A stretch of 64,000 nt of DNA from positions 36,415,520 through 36,479,519 of the forward strand of contig OX387192.1 of the NCBI GenBank assembly GCA_947561395.2, read 5' to 3'. This stretch comes from Buxus sempervirens. Its lineage: Eukaryota > Streptophyta > Magnoliopsida > Buxales > Buxaceae. Made by a program: the position numbers and the translations under genes. The notes under the pieces are model-generated. The model saw nothing but the letters and a program-made list of their open reading frames with translations. It was not told where the DNA came from and made no database searches. Below, piece after piece: positions 13,540 to 26,550 of the stretch (positions within the stretch are counted from its first letter, which is position 1; each line of letters starts with the position of its first letter).

Positions 13540-14518
13540 CCTCTAATGGTGTTCCTAATGCTAGTTTTCTGAATGCTCGTATAAGTTCTATTGATGCCAA
13601 TTGTCATTTTTTCCAAGAAGCTCAAGAAACAATCGAACATCTTCTTCTCCACTGCCCCTTCTCTCGTGCGGTTTGGCTAAAAGAAATTGGGGGATCTACT
13701 CAAATTTGGGGGAACAAATGACTTTCTGTTTGTGGTTTGCCTGGTTTCTTAAAATTCCCAATCCATATGCTGATTTTAACACAATGAGTTTCCTATCGCA
13801 GGTGGCTAACTTTGCATGGGCATTGTGGAAAGAAAGTAATGAAGTTATTTTCAATGATGCCTCTCCCTTTGTGGAAAGAACGTGCAGATTTTTAGCAGCA
13901 TTACAAAGAGACTCAGCTACCTTGGAGGAACTTCTAACATGACAGAGATCAGGTCGCCGGCAAATTGAAGTAGCCTGGAAGAGTCCAAAGCAACCTTTTA
14001 TCAAAGTTAATTTTGATGGAGCTTTTCGGAAAATGGTGGTGGGAGCGTCGACAGGAGGCATTCCAAGGGATCATTTGGGAAAGCATCTAGCGTCTTTCTC
14101 CACTCTGGTAACAACCCACTCCAGTCTTCAAGCGGAAGCGGAAGCTACTCTCGAAGCAGTTCATCTAGCAAAGGCTCGTAATTTCTCATGCGTGATCTTC
14201 GAAAGGAGATTCTAAGTTATCAAATCCATCCTCTCGTCTTCTTCTGTGGATATCCCCTGGTTGATCAAAGCTACTATCAGTACCATTTTGGATTTATGTA
14301 GTAGGTTCCAGAGCGTAATTTTCTCCCATACATTTCGAGAGGGGAACCAAGCAGTGGATTGTCTTGCGAACTTTGCTTTAGATCGTTTCGCGTGTCTATG
14401 GGTTCTGTATATTCCAACTTTTCTCTCCTGCTTGATCTAACGAGGCAAGGGGGATGAACCATGTTCGGGTTTCTTAAATTAATATACTTTCATGTTTCGT
14501 TACCGAACAAAAAAAAGA
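13540..14518 (+). mobile_element. 5'-truncated L1-type LINE (zf-RVT and RNase H end)
   Basis: Fragments in more than one frame encode the zinc-binding reverse-transcriptase segment (TIEHLLLHCPFSRAVW, ~13637-13680) and a plant LINE RNase H domain (KVNFDGAF near 14005; FREGNQAVDCLANFALDRF near 14333). Stops and frameshifts break it, so it is dead. The tail ends in a short A-run at 14511-14518, after TTTCGTTACCGAAC. This resembles the tail of the large LINE at 60578-60610, so the two are related but not identical. I found no target-site duplication. Its position is upstream of LD and downstream of JMJ24. Confidence 0.85.
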
Positions 14519-15851
14519 TGGATGGGCTCTTTGAGAAGTAGATATCAGCCAAAGAACCTGTAAGATTCTCTTTATAGAATAGTATAGATTAATTATCTAG
14601 CCATTTGAACTGTTTGAAGACTTTCCTTATGTCAGAAAAAATCAACACTGGAAGATAATACTTCCCTATTTCACCTTGTTATTTTACCATTTGATTCTTG
14701 ATGATCAAAATACTTCTATAAAATCATTTGTTCATGAGAACGTGTACCATCGATGGAAGAAATTCATTCTCAAAATGAACACCAAATCATTGGTATAATG
14801 AGAATGAGATTAGTCATGAATGAAAATTGAGAAAAAGGCCATAGATCATCGAAACCATATTTTGTGATTTGAAGGAACAATTTTCAATTTATGCAATGAC
14901 AATTTTATATATATAAAGTTGTGTTTGGAAGAAAAGAAAAAGAAATGTTAGGAAAAGCATTTTCTCTTGTTTGGTTGGAACTATGGATATGGATTCAGGA
15001 ACAAATATGTACAAAAAGATCTTTTATAGGAAAAAAATTAACTATAGAGATCTTAGAATAAAATAAGAAATAGACATTTAATTTCCTTTCATACAATAAC
15101 CAGGGAAATGCACGCGCTATGCGCATAGCAAAAGAATTAAAAACAAAGAAGGGCCTTCTAGGAATAAAATGTCATGTTTATAGTTTACTCATACACGTGG
15201 TAGTAACAGTCTTGGTGTTTGAATAAATAAAGAAAAAATTGGAGGGCATTTAGATATAAAATGTCAGGTATAGATTTAACTTCCTATATCAACCATATTT
15301 GCCAAAATATATTGTCTTAACCAAGAAGTCATCATCAAATCTACCTTTATTTTCTCTATATTTCTCACTCAATCCAAATGCTTAAAAGGAAACATAAATC
15401 ATTTCTTTTCTTTCCTTTATTTTATTTTACTTTCACATCTTTTCTTCCCCAATCCAAGATTCCAAACATAGCATTATCTCTTTCATATATCATAATTTAG
15501 TTAATTCAAAGAACTGATCTTGTACCAGGTTCCTAATCCAAACCGAATTGCAAACAGAGCTTTACCTAATCATTTACGAGTTAGTAAACTTGTATGCTAA
15601 ATTTAGGCGAAATCCCAAAAGCAAAATTTATACAAAACTACAGATAATGTAATCAGAGAAGCTCGTCTTGTAAACAAATAAACCACTCATATTATACAGG
15701 ATAAATATGAATACATCATATATATACATAATAATTGTTTATAACAAAAAAAAAATATACATCAATGGTCGTGGTACAGAACAGGAAAGCGACGTATCAG
15801 GTAAATGAAAATTATAGCATCTTATCAGCCAAAAAGGATAGTATACATGGT
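14519..15851. other. Intergenic, 3' flank of JMJ24
   Basis: AT-rich, no gene. It contains a Helitron-type end near 15099 (separate entry) and two imperfect copies of a ~75-bp unit around 15150-15280 that share ATAAAATGTCA. The 3' UTR of JMJ24 probably occupies the last few hundred bases. Confidence 0.4.
15099..15129 (-). mobile_element. Helitron-type 3' terminus (minus strand)
   Basis: Read on the minus strand, a perfect 14-base palindrome GCTATGCGCATAGC (15116-15129) is followed after 12 bases by CTGGT (15103-15099) and then T. This is the hairpin plus CTRRT ending of Helitrons inserted at A/T. The matching 5' TC end was not found, so its extent to the right is unknown. Confidence 0.4.
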
Positions 15852-18800
15852 TCAAACACAGGCTATTTGTCTTCGTTTTATCATCTTCTCCAAATTCTCA
15901 TACACCATTGCAGTCAATTTTGGATCCTCAAAACCAAGCTCTCGTCCAATTCTGCATTAGGAAAAAAAAAAAGGATATGAGGGCAAATTAAGTTTAATTC
16001 AAGACCAGTAATGCAAAGATATTATTGGAAATGCCTAATACTAAAGATTGAGTGCCAAGCAAAGAACAATACGAAGATCACATGCCTCAACCGAGGTGCG
16101 GCAAATGCTATACACACAGGTGCAACTATTCAATCGAATTAAGGTCTTCCACTATAACAAGGGCAGAATTTCTGCCTTCCTTTATGTACAACCGATATTC
16201 TTGAGAAGCCCAGAAAATTTTCTACGCCCCATACATTGCAAGCATACAATGACAGCAACCAACCATACACACAAACCAATTTCATTGTCAAGGTGACCTC
16301 TTGCTGGGATTCTCAGATTTGTCAAAAGGTTGATAATTGGAGCAGTAACAATCTCACCAAACCCAGACCAGGCCACCTGCTAGACCCATGAACTTTGCAG
16401 ACTTTCCAGTTCCCTAAAAACCCACCAACTATGAACAGTGTACCAGTAGTATTAGACAGTCAGATTATGAAATTGTTAAGTGGTTGCTTTTCCAGTTCTG
16501 AATTCCAGTCAAGGCTTCATAACATTAATTGGATGGGATGAAATTGAATCTTGAAGTGGAGAAGACCATTGTGCAGAACTAAACTAAAGGATGCGGGAAA
16601 AGTAGCCATTGTGCTTACTTGGGATCAAGGACCAACTTTTGGACTTCTTTAATGGCTGAACTTGCTGCATAGAGTGATATCTTCCCAACCTGCTTGAAAA
16701 CCATTTAGAAATATTAAGAAACTTATGGGAATAACTTATGCTGTATATATTTTAGAGACTATTCCATAATCTGACCTCCAACATTTGAAGCTTTGCTTCA
16801 TGGTCATTTGGGAGACAGCGTATCTCTTCAGCTAACCGCAACGACTCACCCAGACTTTCAGGAGACAAGAAATCAAGGCCCAATTGAACAGAGGACTGAA
16901 AATTGCCAACCAGGAGCAAATAACTATTATTAACAACTTCAACAGGAATAACAACTTTAACATGCCAGATACAACAAATCAGATCAAATCTAAAGAAACT
17001 TGTTTTTAACAATATGAAAAAAAAAAGAAATCCAACTGACATGGATAAAACTAGCAAAATTAACAGTGAAGTTTGTAATAGGTAGGAAAACACTAGCATA
17101 AAGCAAGTCCAAAAGGCCAGCTGTAGGCACTTTCATCCATTAACAAATAAGTTAAGAGAGGGTCTCACACGGTTCCCATGCAGATCCCACCTTCTAAATG
17201 ACTGCCTGAAGACATAGGCAAGTATGCAAGTATAGGAAAGGGAAAGCACAGCTAGCACTCTAATTGATAAGAATAAAATAAGATTTAAACCCAGTGTAAT
17301 TATAAGGACAATGTGAAGAAAGGCATAAACATCTATTTACAGACGGCCTGATGCCACTCTAGGTTCACGTTTACAGGATCAATCTTGGTGAAATCCCAAA
17401 TGAAGTTTATGAATTGAACTACGTAATCATAGATGTGGAGATAATCCTCACACTGCCCAACAAGTTCCTAATGACCAAATCATAGTTTGTGTATTAAAGG
17501 TATATGCCACATAACGATAAGCATATATGGCAAAACCATTAGAATTGTTTACCAAATGAAGTACTGTGCAGGCAAACTCTCCTTGCAAGCAAGGCCATGC
17601 TCTTGCGACTATGCATTGGCTCAAATCCAAATGGTATTAGATTATATTGATGTATGACTTCCAAGATAATTCTGCAACATCCCCCAAACATATAGAATTA
17701 TATGCTGGAGTGGCAGTGCACTTTTCATATATGAAAAGTAGTTATATTCTATTTTCCCTTTTTCTAGTAAAAAGAAAAATAGAAAAGCATTTTAAGAAAA
17801 TATATTCAAGACATGCAACTATACCCAATGCTATGAAAACTTGTAAACATACTGAAGTTGTTACTTGTCATCCAATTATTGTGGCCATCAAACACAAACC
17901 TCACCTGAAGATTCCTTACTTGGTAAGGGCATCCAGCAGGAATGAAGACAGCCTCTCCTACGTGCTGTTTGAACGTCCATGCCTCTACTCCTAGCAAAGA
18001 ACAGCATCACTAATTTTAACGCAAACAAAAACTTGGTAGGCTACCAGAAAATACATAAGTTTCCAGCTTTAAATTCAAGTCATCTATAAGCGTAGGCCAG
18101 AAACTATCTTCGGGAGGGCAAAGAGAAACTATCCCAACCAGCTATAAAAGATGAACAAGCATGAGTATTAGGGCCCAAAGCTTGATGGATCCCACCAAAG
18201 AGATTTACTAATCAAAGCATTATACAGACTAAATGGTCCGAAAAATATTTTCTAACCATCTGCCATATTCTTCATTGATCAAACTGTGATACAGATATTA
18301 GTGCCTAAGGTTGTCTCATTGGGTCAAATTATTTATTGGAGAACTCAATGACCCATAATGCCATTCTCCACCGCCAGTATATGTCGCAACTACAACGTCC
18401 AAGAAGTGAGGATAGTTTCCTACCATATTCCTATCCTGGCTCAAGAATTCAGGGTAGCCTCTTACCATCCTGCCACCCTATCTCATATCTTCCCCAATGT
18501 GTGTATTTTCATGTGCATATGCATGTATACATGTGAGAGAGAGAAAAAGAGAAGAAATAAGGAAAGAAAGAAAATGAGGTTAAGCATTAGTTGCCTTACC
18601 AAATTGGTCTTTCAATTTTCTTTTCTGATCTTTATTCAGGAATACAACTTGATCGTGAAGCGGGTGTGTTGCCTGAAATTCAAAAAAATGGTACTAGAAT
18701 CAGGGATTGAACAGTAAATAAAACATTTCAATTCAACATAAATGCTATCACTTACAAGGTTACTTTAAATTTAATTTTATAACTAAAAAATAATAATAAA

Positions 18801-21800
18801 AGCATACCGAGTCATTTGGAAAACCTGTAGGCTTCCTAAATTCCTTCCAATGAATTTGCAAATACTCAATCAGCTTTGGAACATCCTGTCTGCAAAAGAC
18901 ATCCCAAATAGCTCCTGCATGATCCTCTTCGAAGACATCTTCGCCATCACTATCTGAGTGGTCAGAACTGACTTCTTTTCCATCAGCAACAGAACTAATT
19001 TCAATACCTTGGTTCTCCAATATGTCATCCTTATCTGCGTACGACTCTGCAAGACATTCACTCTGTTTAGCATGTTCAGAAAGTTCAAATTTACAAAAGT
19101 TTCTTCCCAGATCCAAACCTGTTTGAACATCAAGAGGCATGTCTTTTGCATCAGATTCCTTAAAGGCTCTCTGTATCTTCTGAATCTTTGTCCTCTGCCA
19201 ACCTTTTAATTTCACTTCAGTTGCGTGCATCAATACGTATACCTTTACAAAGTTTATAAAATATTAGAATATACCATTCATCTGCTTTGAGGTTAACTTT
19301 ACTCACAGAGGGCATCATGCTGAAGTTAAATGTTCTGTGTACAGTAACAAATATTACCTAGAAAATAACAAAATTTTGTTTGTACATTTCATACTTCATT
19401 TTATATTATATATATATATAAAGAAAACAACAAAATTTTGAGTGGTAAAACTGATAGCAATTTACAAGTCCCAAGCTAAGAAGGAATTCGTAGACACATT
19501 TAAATATAAAGTATACAATTACTGATTCACAGGGTTTGGGAACCCACCATTTCACTGGTATTGATCACATTCAGGTTGTTTTAAGAAAAAATGGGAAATA
19601 AGAAGAAAAAGAAAGAAAGAAGCAATGCACTATTAGTTCAGAATTTCACAGTAAATGAAATAACTAACTTAAGGAATGCTAGTTTTTTAAATGACAATGC
19701 AATGTAGGACAATAAAAATTGTGGACCTACCATGTCACGCATATTAAAATGGAGATTGGTCACAGAGTCACCTCTTCCTAGCTCCTCATAGGTCCCATAT
19801 GAAATAAAAATTTTGGGTCCCACATCGTTCTGCAAGAAGTAATGGGGCAATTTTGCAGCAACATTTAGAAGACCCCATTTTGAATGGATATACTCAAGCA
19901 ATGGCAGCTTACTGATAAATTCAGGTCTCTGGTACAATAAGAACTCTTCAGCTGCACTCGGGGAAGGCCAATCCTTCAATCTCAACATCTCAGGCCAACC
20001 ATTTTCATGGATTCGTCCCTCAGAATATCCTTTTATAAACTGACCAAGTTCAATATCGACCTGTCAAAATGTCATGCCAAATTTATCCAATGCAACCATA
20101 GAAGATAGATTAGCAAATGATAGCGGAAAGCAGTCTTCAATAACATTTAGTAACTTAGCATATCCTAAGGATGTTTTTTAAGGAAAGGATGAAAAGGCAA
20201 ATCATACAAATAAAAAGAAACAAGGGTAAAATTGGTTCATTATTTATAATACAGAGCATGCTTTCCCAAACCATACCTCAGACCAGTCCAAACAATCTAC
20301 GGCCTTCACAGTTCTGTTTTCATCCTTCAATTTCTCATCTGTAGTCTCCCGAATCCCTCTCCATATAGCCATAGGGTCCCAGCTTGAAGCTGATGCACCA
20401 TCACACACCTGCTTAACAATAACAGGTTCACCCCTAATCCAATGCTTCTGGAAACCAGCAATACCTTCAGTTTTGATATCATCTGATGCAGGGCAGTACA
20501 TTAAGTTACAGTATCTATCTTCTCTATGATCAGATTGAGTGAGCTTCAAGTCACTTATACCAGTAGATTGTGTACTACCCAGATGTACCTTGCAGCCACT
20601 AACCATTTCCTCCACATTTTTTACCAGTTTTGCAACCCAGTTGATCTTGAATATGCGCCTTAATATTAGTGATGGGTGACCACAGCCACCGGACTCCTTT
20701 GGTGGGCAAGGTACACTGCCATCTTTGTTGGCTCTCCAATCAGGAAACCGATCTGATAAGTTTAGTTTAAATTCAGATAGCCTTGGTTGTTCAGGCAGAG
20801 TAGTTTTATCATGGAATCTCTCAGCAGCCTGATCTTCTAAAAGTTCTCTTCTGATACCGAGTGTAGATGCTTCCCGAAGGTCTCGACAACAGGTAAGGCA
20901 CAAATCATACAAGCAATTTCCACAGTGGCGATGATAATCAATAATAGGTATCCTACAAGAATTGCTGCATGCAAACACAATGATGGATTATTATTCTCCA
21001 AAATACAAAGCATAGATTGACCCAAGCTCCTACACCCACCATTCTAAAGGTCTCCCTAAATGTTATCCTAATTCAGAAATGAGATCCCAAATTTGCTGGT
21101 CACTCTGTAAATTTGCTCAACTTTTGAAACGAACGAGAAGGGTCACAACCTCGAGATCAAACTAATAACCTAAACCTCCTACATAGGGCCAACTGAATAG
21201 CATTTCAAATATCATGTAATACAAAAACATAATAGCAGCTAACAGTTTGAAAAGTTACCAGCACATCTGCTCATCTGAATGCAATTTTGCCCTAGGAATA
21301 TCTGTTTTTGATCCTGGGAAACCACACAAATTGGATATGTCAAATTTAAAAGCCTTAAATGCAAGAAGAAAAAACTCCTCTATTCTTTAAGAAAATAAAT
21401 AAATAAACCTCTGACTAGAAAATAAAATATCAGATGCATCTTACCATGAATCCGAGTTTCCAATTCCACTTCAGAACACTGGTCGTGGTGGACTTGCCTA
21501 ATCACGGGAAGAACAGAAGATAAGAGGCAGTGGAGATATTGCAACTTATCTTGTACAGCCATCTCCCGAATCCTAAGCTGCAACTCAGAGGGCAATCACA
21601 ATTATATTTATAATATATCTGTCTCTTGGAGAGACTGAAATTATATGTACAATCTTTCATGAAGTCAGATTAATAAGAAATCAAATAACGATCCCATACA
21701 TCACATCATGGAATACCTTTATCAAATTATCTCCACGTAAGCACAGTTTGCAATTACAAGTCCCACGGCAGGCAGGACAGGCCCTCTGACAATCCTCTAA

Positions 21801-22970
21801 TGGTAGATCTGAGTACCTATAAATAAAGAACCGAATTAATACAGTCCCTAAGTTGATACTAAATAATGGAAGCTTAGATTTTTTACTGGAACCTCAATGT
21901 ACCATTTAGCGATGCAACTATCACAGTATCCTCTCCTGTCACATCTCAGACACCAAATAACTCTGCCTCTGTCACTCCGACAATGATGGCAAGTTTGCCC
22001 ACCACCCTCATCAGAAGACTCAGTGCTTGAATCAGAGTTTTCCTGAGATTAAACAGGTTCAGATCAATGAGCTGGAGTAGATAAAGATTCAAACATATGG
22101 ACCATAGGAATAGCCTACCAATTACCAACACAGTATTAAGTACGTCCCCATAAAGATCTGTTCCAAAAGAACCAAGCTAGTAGACAACCTAGAAAACCAA
22201 CACTGTAGCATTTTACTGGAAGATATGATGCATATACCAGATAAAAATGGACGGTTACAATCTTCCATTTGGATGGATTCAGTCTAAGAGATGTCTCACA
22301 TGGATCCACATCAATGTTGGGTTTCAATCTCTCAGCTTCTTACACTTGGACAAGTTTACATATAGTCATTGATAAAACACTATTATGGTAACTCAAAACT
22401 AGAAGGTGCCAGCGAAATTTCAAAACCACTCACTGTCAGAGCACTGGAACCAAAGGTATGGTGAGTTTTTCTCCTTGATGACTCCAGGGTAGAACGTGTT
22501 GGTGCCTTATAAGGTCTCCGATTCTCATCAAACTGCACAATATCTCTTTGCGGATCATCTTTTAATTTAAGAGAGTTGCGAGTCAACAAGCTCTTAACTG
22601 GAGGTGTTTCAGGAGAATATAACAGTTGGCTTTTGGAAACCTTCTCCTTATATTTCTTCCCAGAAACTGAAGCAGAAGAGTCTCCAACTTTTGTGCTCAC
22701 AAGAGGCATATCCAAATCATCATTCTTAGTCTCCAAATAAACATCACTTTCACCTAAAGGTTTTCTCTTGGCTTTCTTCAGGCTGGCTCTTAAGGCAGAA
22801 TTAGCTGCCCTCTTCTTTGCCTGGATGTAGTGCTTTTCACATACAGTCTTGTCTGGCATAGACATTGCACTGCACCGCCACTGCTTCCCATCCGATCTCT
22901 TACAACGCAAATCTTCTGGAATCCCTGCATTATCCTCACCAGTCCCAGAGGATGATCGCGGGTGATCCAT
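15852..22970 (-). CDS. JMJ24: JMJ24-type WRC/RING/JmjC protein, degenerate active site
   Basis: KDM3-family jumonji protein. Exons: 22970-22434, 22042-21903, 21816-21717, 21577-21445, 21313-21259, 20964-20277, 20060-19731, 19242-18808, 18672-18600, 17990-17905, 16895-16776, 16689-16619, 15951-15852; 955 aa, close to Arabidopsis JMJ24. An N-terminal WRC zinc motif (~residues 22-63, [11 protein letters not shown]) is followed by a RING-like cysteine cluster (~190-260), a second Cys/His cluster (~315-340) and a C-terminal JmjC domain (~600-905). Where active KDM3 enzymes have HxD, this protein has HFN (~655-657), and the distal His is Tyr in CPYQVRN (~853). It is therefore predicted not to demethylate histones. 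In Arabidopsis, JMJ24 is reported to act through its RING domain on the DNA methylase CMT3. An acidic insert ([10 protein letters not shown]) splits the JmjC fold. Confidence 0.93.
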
Positions 22971-24620
22971 AAATGAAGTTCCCCTGGAATCTTAGTATAA
23001 CCTAGTGATTTCAACAGTCTGCATATCAACCTGCATATAAGAAATAAAAAATTATTACAGGAAATAGTGCAGAATAAAAATAATAATATAACTGATCTCT
23101 TAGACAGAGGAGGGCCTAAATCAGTGTATGTAAGCATACACTGGTGAGGGAGAGAGAGAGTAAATCAGTAAATCATCTATGATAAATTGAAACTTAAAAT
23201 ATGAATCAAATTATTCAAAAAAAATTTGTTCTCTAGTCAGATAATTAGCAAGGAAACTCTTATTCCAATTAAGAAACATGTGCTCTTCTCGTTTCATTAC
23301 TTGCTGAATTGCAAAAATAAAACAAATTCGTTTTTTTGAGTGATTATTCTCAGCATATATTGTGTTTCAGGGTAATATATTTTTGTTAATGGTGGTGAGA
23401 CTCAGTTCTAAGAATAGTGAGATCCTACTCAAGGTTTAGGCCTGGCATGAGAGAATATCAGATTATCCCTCCTGAATCCCCTTTTTCTTTTATGAATTTC
23501 CTTATATGTTATTGCCATTGATTCGTTTTCAAGCTCATAGCTAGAGTGAACCTGTTTTCCTGCATCTCCTCTTAAGGCAGATATCTTAAAATTCCCTGCC
23601 AATATACCTACCCTGGACCTCTTTATTTTCACCAAAAAACCAAACAAAGACAAATTCCACTGTGAATCAAGTCTCCATTCCATAGACTGAACTTAACGGT
23701 TTTGGTATAGAGTTCAAAAGGCTCCATCTACATTGAGAGATTGATGTAAAAAAAGACTATGCTACTCATGACAAATAAAAATAAGGACACCAAAATTCCC
23801 TCTTCCCCTTTCTATCTTTTTAAAAATAATTTCCGTACTAATTTGATGAAACAACATGTATACATAAGAAGATAAAGGAAGCTATTCCGTCCACAACCAG
23901 AATGCACACTACACATAAACTGATACGTGAACACGTAGAATGCAAAACTACACAAACTAATACAGAAATACCTTGAATCAACGTGCTTTTCAATAATCTA
24001 AATAAATAAGATCCCAAAAAAAAAAAAACCAATGCAGAAACAATCCCAAACTCCAGAACAGATATCTCACTCAAACTCGGTCAAGAGATCCAAATTATAA
24101 ACGCTTAGAAACTCGAAAATTTCACCAAAGACAAGAAGGCTACTACCAAAACAACATCACCTTGTATACTCTAAATATCTAAAACCAATGAAAACTCAAA
24201 AGCAATTGAACGTTCTCTAATAAAGAAAGGGTTAAAAAAAAAAAAAGGGACCCATTGGCATAGAGAATGCGAAGATTGTGATGAAATTAAAGATCATAGG
24301 ATGAGAAAATCGACGTGAGAATCAAAAAGGTCGGGCGACACACTCAAATACACGTATTGTTGAAACCCTATCCGGAGACGAGGCATTTGAAAAGATATAG
24401 GAGTCGAAAACATACCACAACAATAGGTCAGACAGGGTGGGAGAATTAGCAGGTAGAACCCTCGAGGGAGCAAAGTTGGATAGTGTCGCTCTGCAATTTG
24501 GTTCTCCTCCGGAAAAGGGGATAGTGAGCTCTTCTTCACAGAGGGGTTAACGAGAGACCCCAGATTTACTTTCCTTTTCATCGTCTCCTAGTTCTTGCAG
24601 GACAAGAAATTGACCTGTTT
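22971..24620 (-). promoter_or_regulatory. JMJ24 5' UTR, leader intron and promoter
   Basis: A splice acceptor-like TATGCAG on the minus strand near 23029, just above the start codon, suggests a 5' UTR intron of about 1.3 kb reaching to ~24400. A TATA-like TGTATATACA lies at about 24648-24657. No coding frame in this stretch is convincing. The exact transcription start is not determined. Confidence 0.45.
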
Positions 24621-24686
24621 TGACCCAGAAACGATACTCTTCCGCATATGTATATACAGTAAGATACACATGCATGATTAACGCAC

Positions 24687-24704
24687 ACATACATACATAC
24701 ATAC
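24687..24704. repeat. (ACAT)n microsatellite
   Basis: Four to five tandem ACAT units sit in the gap between JMJ24 and the ACBP gene. Simple-sequence tract only. Confidence 0.8.
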
Positions 24705-25108
24705 TTATTTATAAACGGCAACACGTTTCTTTATTTTATTATTCATATTTATTTTTTTGCCAAAAAACGGTAACACGTTTTCTGTCTGCCGACCACCGTC
24801 TATAACTAGACGCTACCGGTACCGACACAAAATTCTTTGTTTCTCCTTTATACTCTGTTTGTTTGAGCGGCAATTTTCCAGTTGTTTGTTTAAAAAAAAA
24901 CAAAAATCTGATAAATAATTTCCTAACTATTAAAAAAACGGAGAAACCGGAAAAGGAGGGGTCGACAGTCTCGTGCCTCTACCAGAGTTCGACGACAAAT
25001 TTCCCCGCCATAACAACGAAATTAGAGAAGACAAGGACGCCATCCTGGTGTTTCAGTTAATCTACTCCAAATTCGGCCACCGGATAAGATATAAAAATTA
25101 CAGAGGAA

Positions 25109-25449
25109 CAGTGGTGGAACCATGTTATGGTTAGAGGGCCGCCCCTAACTTTTATTTTTTAATTAAAAATGTATATATTTTATATATTTTTTAATTAAAT
25201 TTTATATTTTGTTCCTTCTAAAATTTCTGGTTTGCTTTCCAATCTATTGGAATTTTTATATTTCATGAGAACCACTTCTAAAATTTCTGGTTTTGCCCCC
25301 CAACTCATTGAAATTTCTATATTTTATGAGAACCTTCTCTAAAATTTCTTATTTGCACCCCAACTTATTGAAACTTCTATATTTCATGAGAATTATTAAT
25401 TAAAAATTTTTTTTGCCCCCCTAGATTTAGAGTCCTGGTTCTGCCACTG
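25109..25449. mobile_element. hAT-like non-autonomous element, copy 1
   Basis: The ends are inverted: CAGTGGTGGAACCA on the left and TGGTTCTGCCACTG on the right. They are flanked by near-identical 8-mers CAGAGGAA (25101-25108) and CAGAGAAA (25450-25457), as expected for hAT insertions. The interior holds three imperfect ~60-bp tandem units containing TCTAAAATTTCTGG and ATTTCATGAGAA. A second copy is at 53986-54231. No transposase is encoded. Confidence 0.65.
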
Positions 25450-25636
25450 CAGAGAAATCAGCTTAAAACTGACCGATGAGAGAGAGAGATGGGGCAAGCG
25501 ACCCGAGACATAAAAAGAGATAGAGATGGGCGAGCGACCTGCTTTTGCTCCAAGCTTTTCAGAGAGGAACAAAGGAACTGCAAAATGCGAAATAGACGAG
25601 AGACGAAGGGGAGGGTACTCCGCGAAATTATCAAGG

Positions 25637-25830
25637 GAAAGTTGGGTTTAAGTGATACGTTTTAAGAATAACTCAAATTCAGTTAGGTAATTTTTAGTAA
25701 TTGAAAAACAATGATATTTTTTTCCATAATTAAGAATTGAGTATCATTTTAAGGTTTATATTAAGTTTTTTTTTTTTAAATACCCTTAATTTTTGCTAAA
25801 TTTTATTTTTAGGCTGAAAAAATGGAGGAA
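25637..25830. mobile_element. Foldback family A, single-arm copy
   Basis: Beginning GAAAGTTGGGTTTAAGTGATAC, this matches, with mismatches, the reverse complement of the right arm of the foldback at 60919-61761 for well over 100 bases (shared AGTGATAC, GGTAATT, ATGATATTTTTTT, ATCATTTTA words). I see no clear opposite arm, so it seems to be a partial copy. Confidence 0.5.
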
Positions 25831-25967
25831 AATATTCTAAAAAATTTTTATGTTACCTCCAGCAGAAGAAGAAGAAGGGAAAAGAAAAAATTTTCCGACT
25901 TTGTTTTTTACGGAAGTCGCAACAAAGAAGGCCGACTGAGCGATACAATACGTGCCACAGTTATTTA

Positions 25968-26464
25968 CAGGAAAATTGGTTTTTAATGACCTCTTTCAAA
26001 ATAATTTAGATTTAGTCTCTTAAATCTTGATAATTAATCTATAGTGATACTTTTTTAACATAATTAAAATCAATGTCATCTTTACTACCTATTAACATTT
26101 TTTTCAGAATATGCTTCAAAAGATTTTGAAAACCTGTTCACTCGTTTTGTTATAAGTGAGGTTTATAAATCATTTGAGGACATTATTTTAAGGATTCACA
26201 TCATCTGCTAGGTGCCCAGCAGTGTTGGGCATCCAACATCCAATGTGAATGTGGCACGTCAAGGCCACATCAGCGACAGCCCTGACGTACCACATTCTCA
26301 TTGGATGCTACCCAGCAGATGATGTGAATCTTTATTTTAATGAACAGTAAAGCAATATTGATTTTTGATTGTTTTTAAAAATATCACTAGAAATTAATTA
26401 CTAATATTTACGGACTGAATCTGAATTATGTTGGAAACTTATCACTAAAAACCAATTTCACCGA
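25968..26464. mobile_element. Foldback element B, interrupted by a MULE-type MITE
   Basis: The left arm CAGGAAAATTGGTTTTTA and right arm TAAAAACCAATTTCACCG are inverted copies. Similarity continues inward for about 100 bases on each side (e.g. TAATTAATCTATAGTGATA against TATCACTAGAAATTAATTA). The flanks GTTATTTA (25960-25967) and ATTATTTA (26464-26471) are a near-perfect 8-bp duplication, consistent with hAT. A second element (26192-26331) sits inside. The right end lies about 80 bases upstream of the ACBP TATA box. Confidence 0.65.
26192..26331. mobile_element. 140-bp MULE-type MITE nested in element B
   Basis: The termini GATTCACATCATCTGCT (26193-26209) and its exact reverse complement (26314-26330) are flanked by a perfect 9-bp duplication TTATTTTAA at 26183-26191 and 26332-26340. 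Nine-base duplications are typical of Mutator-like elements. The inner arms remain complementary, apart from a ~20-base extra stretch on the left, so the whole element can fold back. No protein is encoded. Confidence 0.8.
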
Positions 26465-26543
26465 TTATTTACTAGGTAATCCATCCGTTCCGACCGAGTG
26501 TTAAAAACTGGACGCCTGGGCATACGAGAAAAAAAGTTTCAAT

Positions 26544-26550
26544 TATAAAA
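26544..26550 (+). promoter_or_regulatory. TATA box of the ACBP gene
   Basis: TATAAAA lies 118 bases upstream of the ATG at 26668, in a position that predicts transcription starting near 26575-26580. Only about 80 bases of non-transposon DNA separate it from the foldback element upstream. Confidence 0.65.

Noticed and set aside
13601-13942. Open frame of 113 codons upstream of LD
   Set aside because: It encodes part of a LINE zinc-binding/RNase H linker and belongs to the truncated element, not a host gene.
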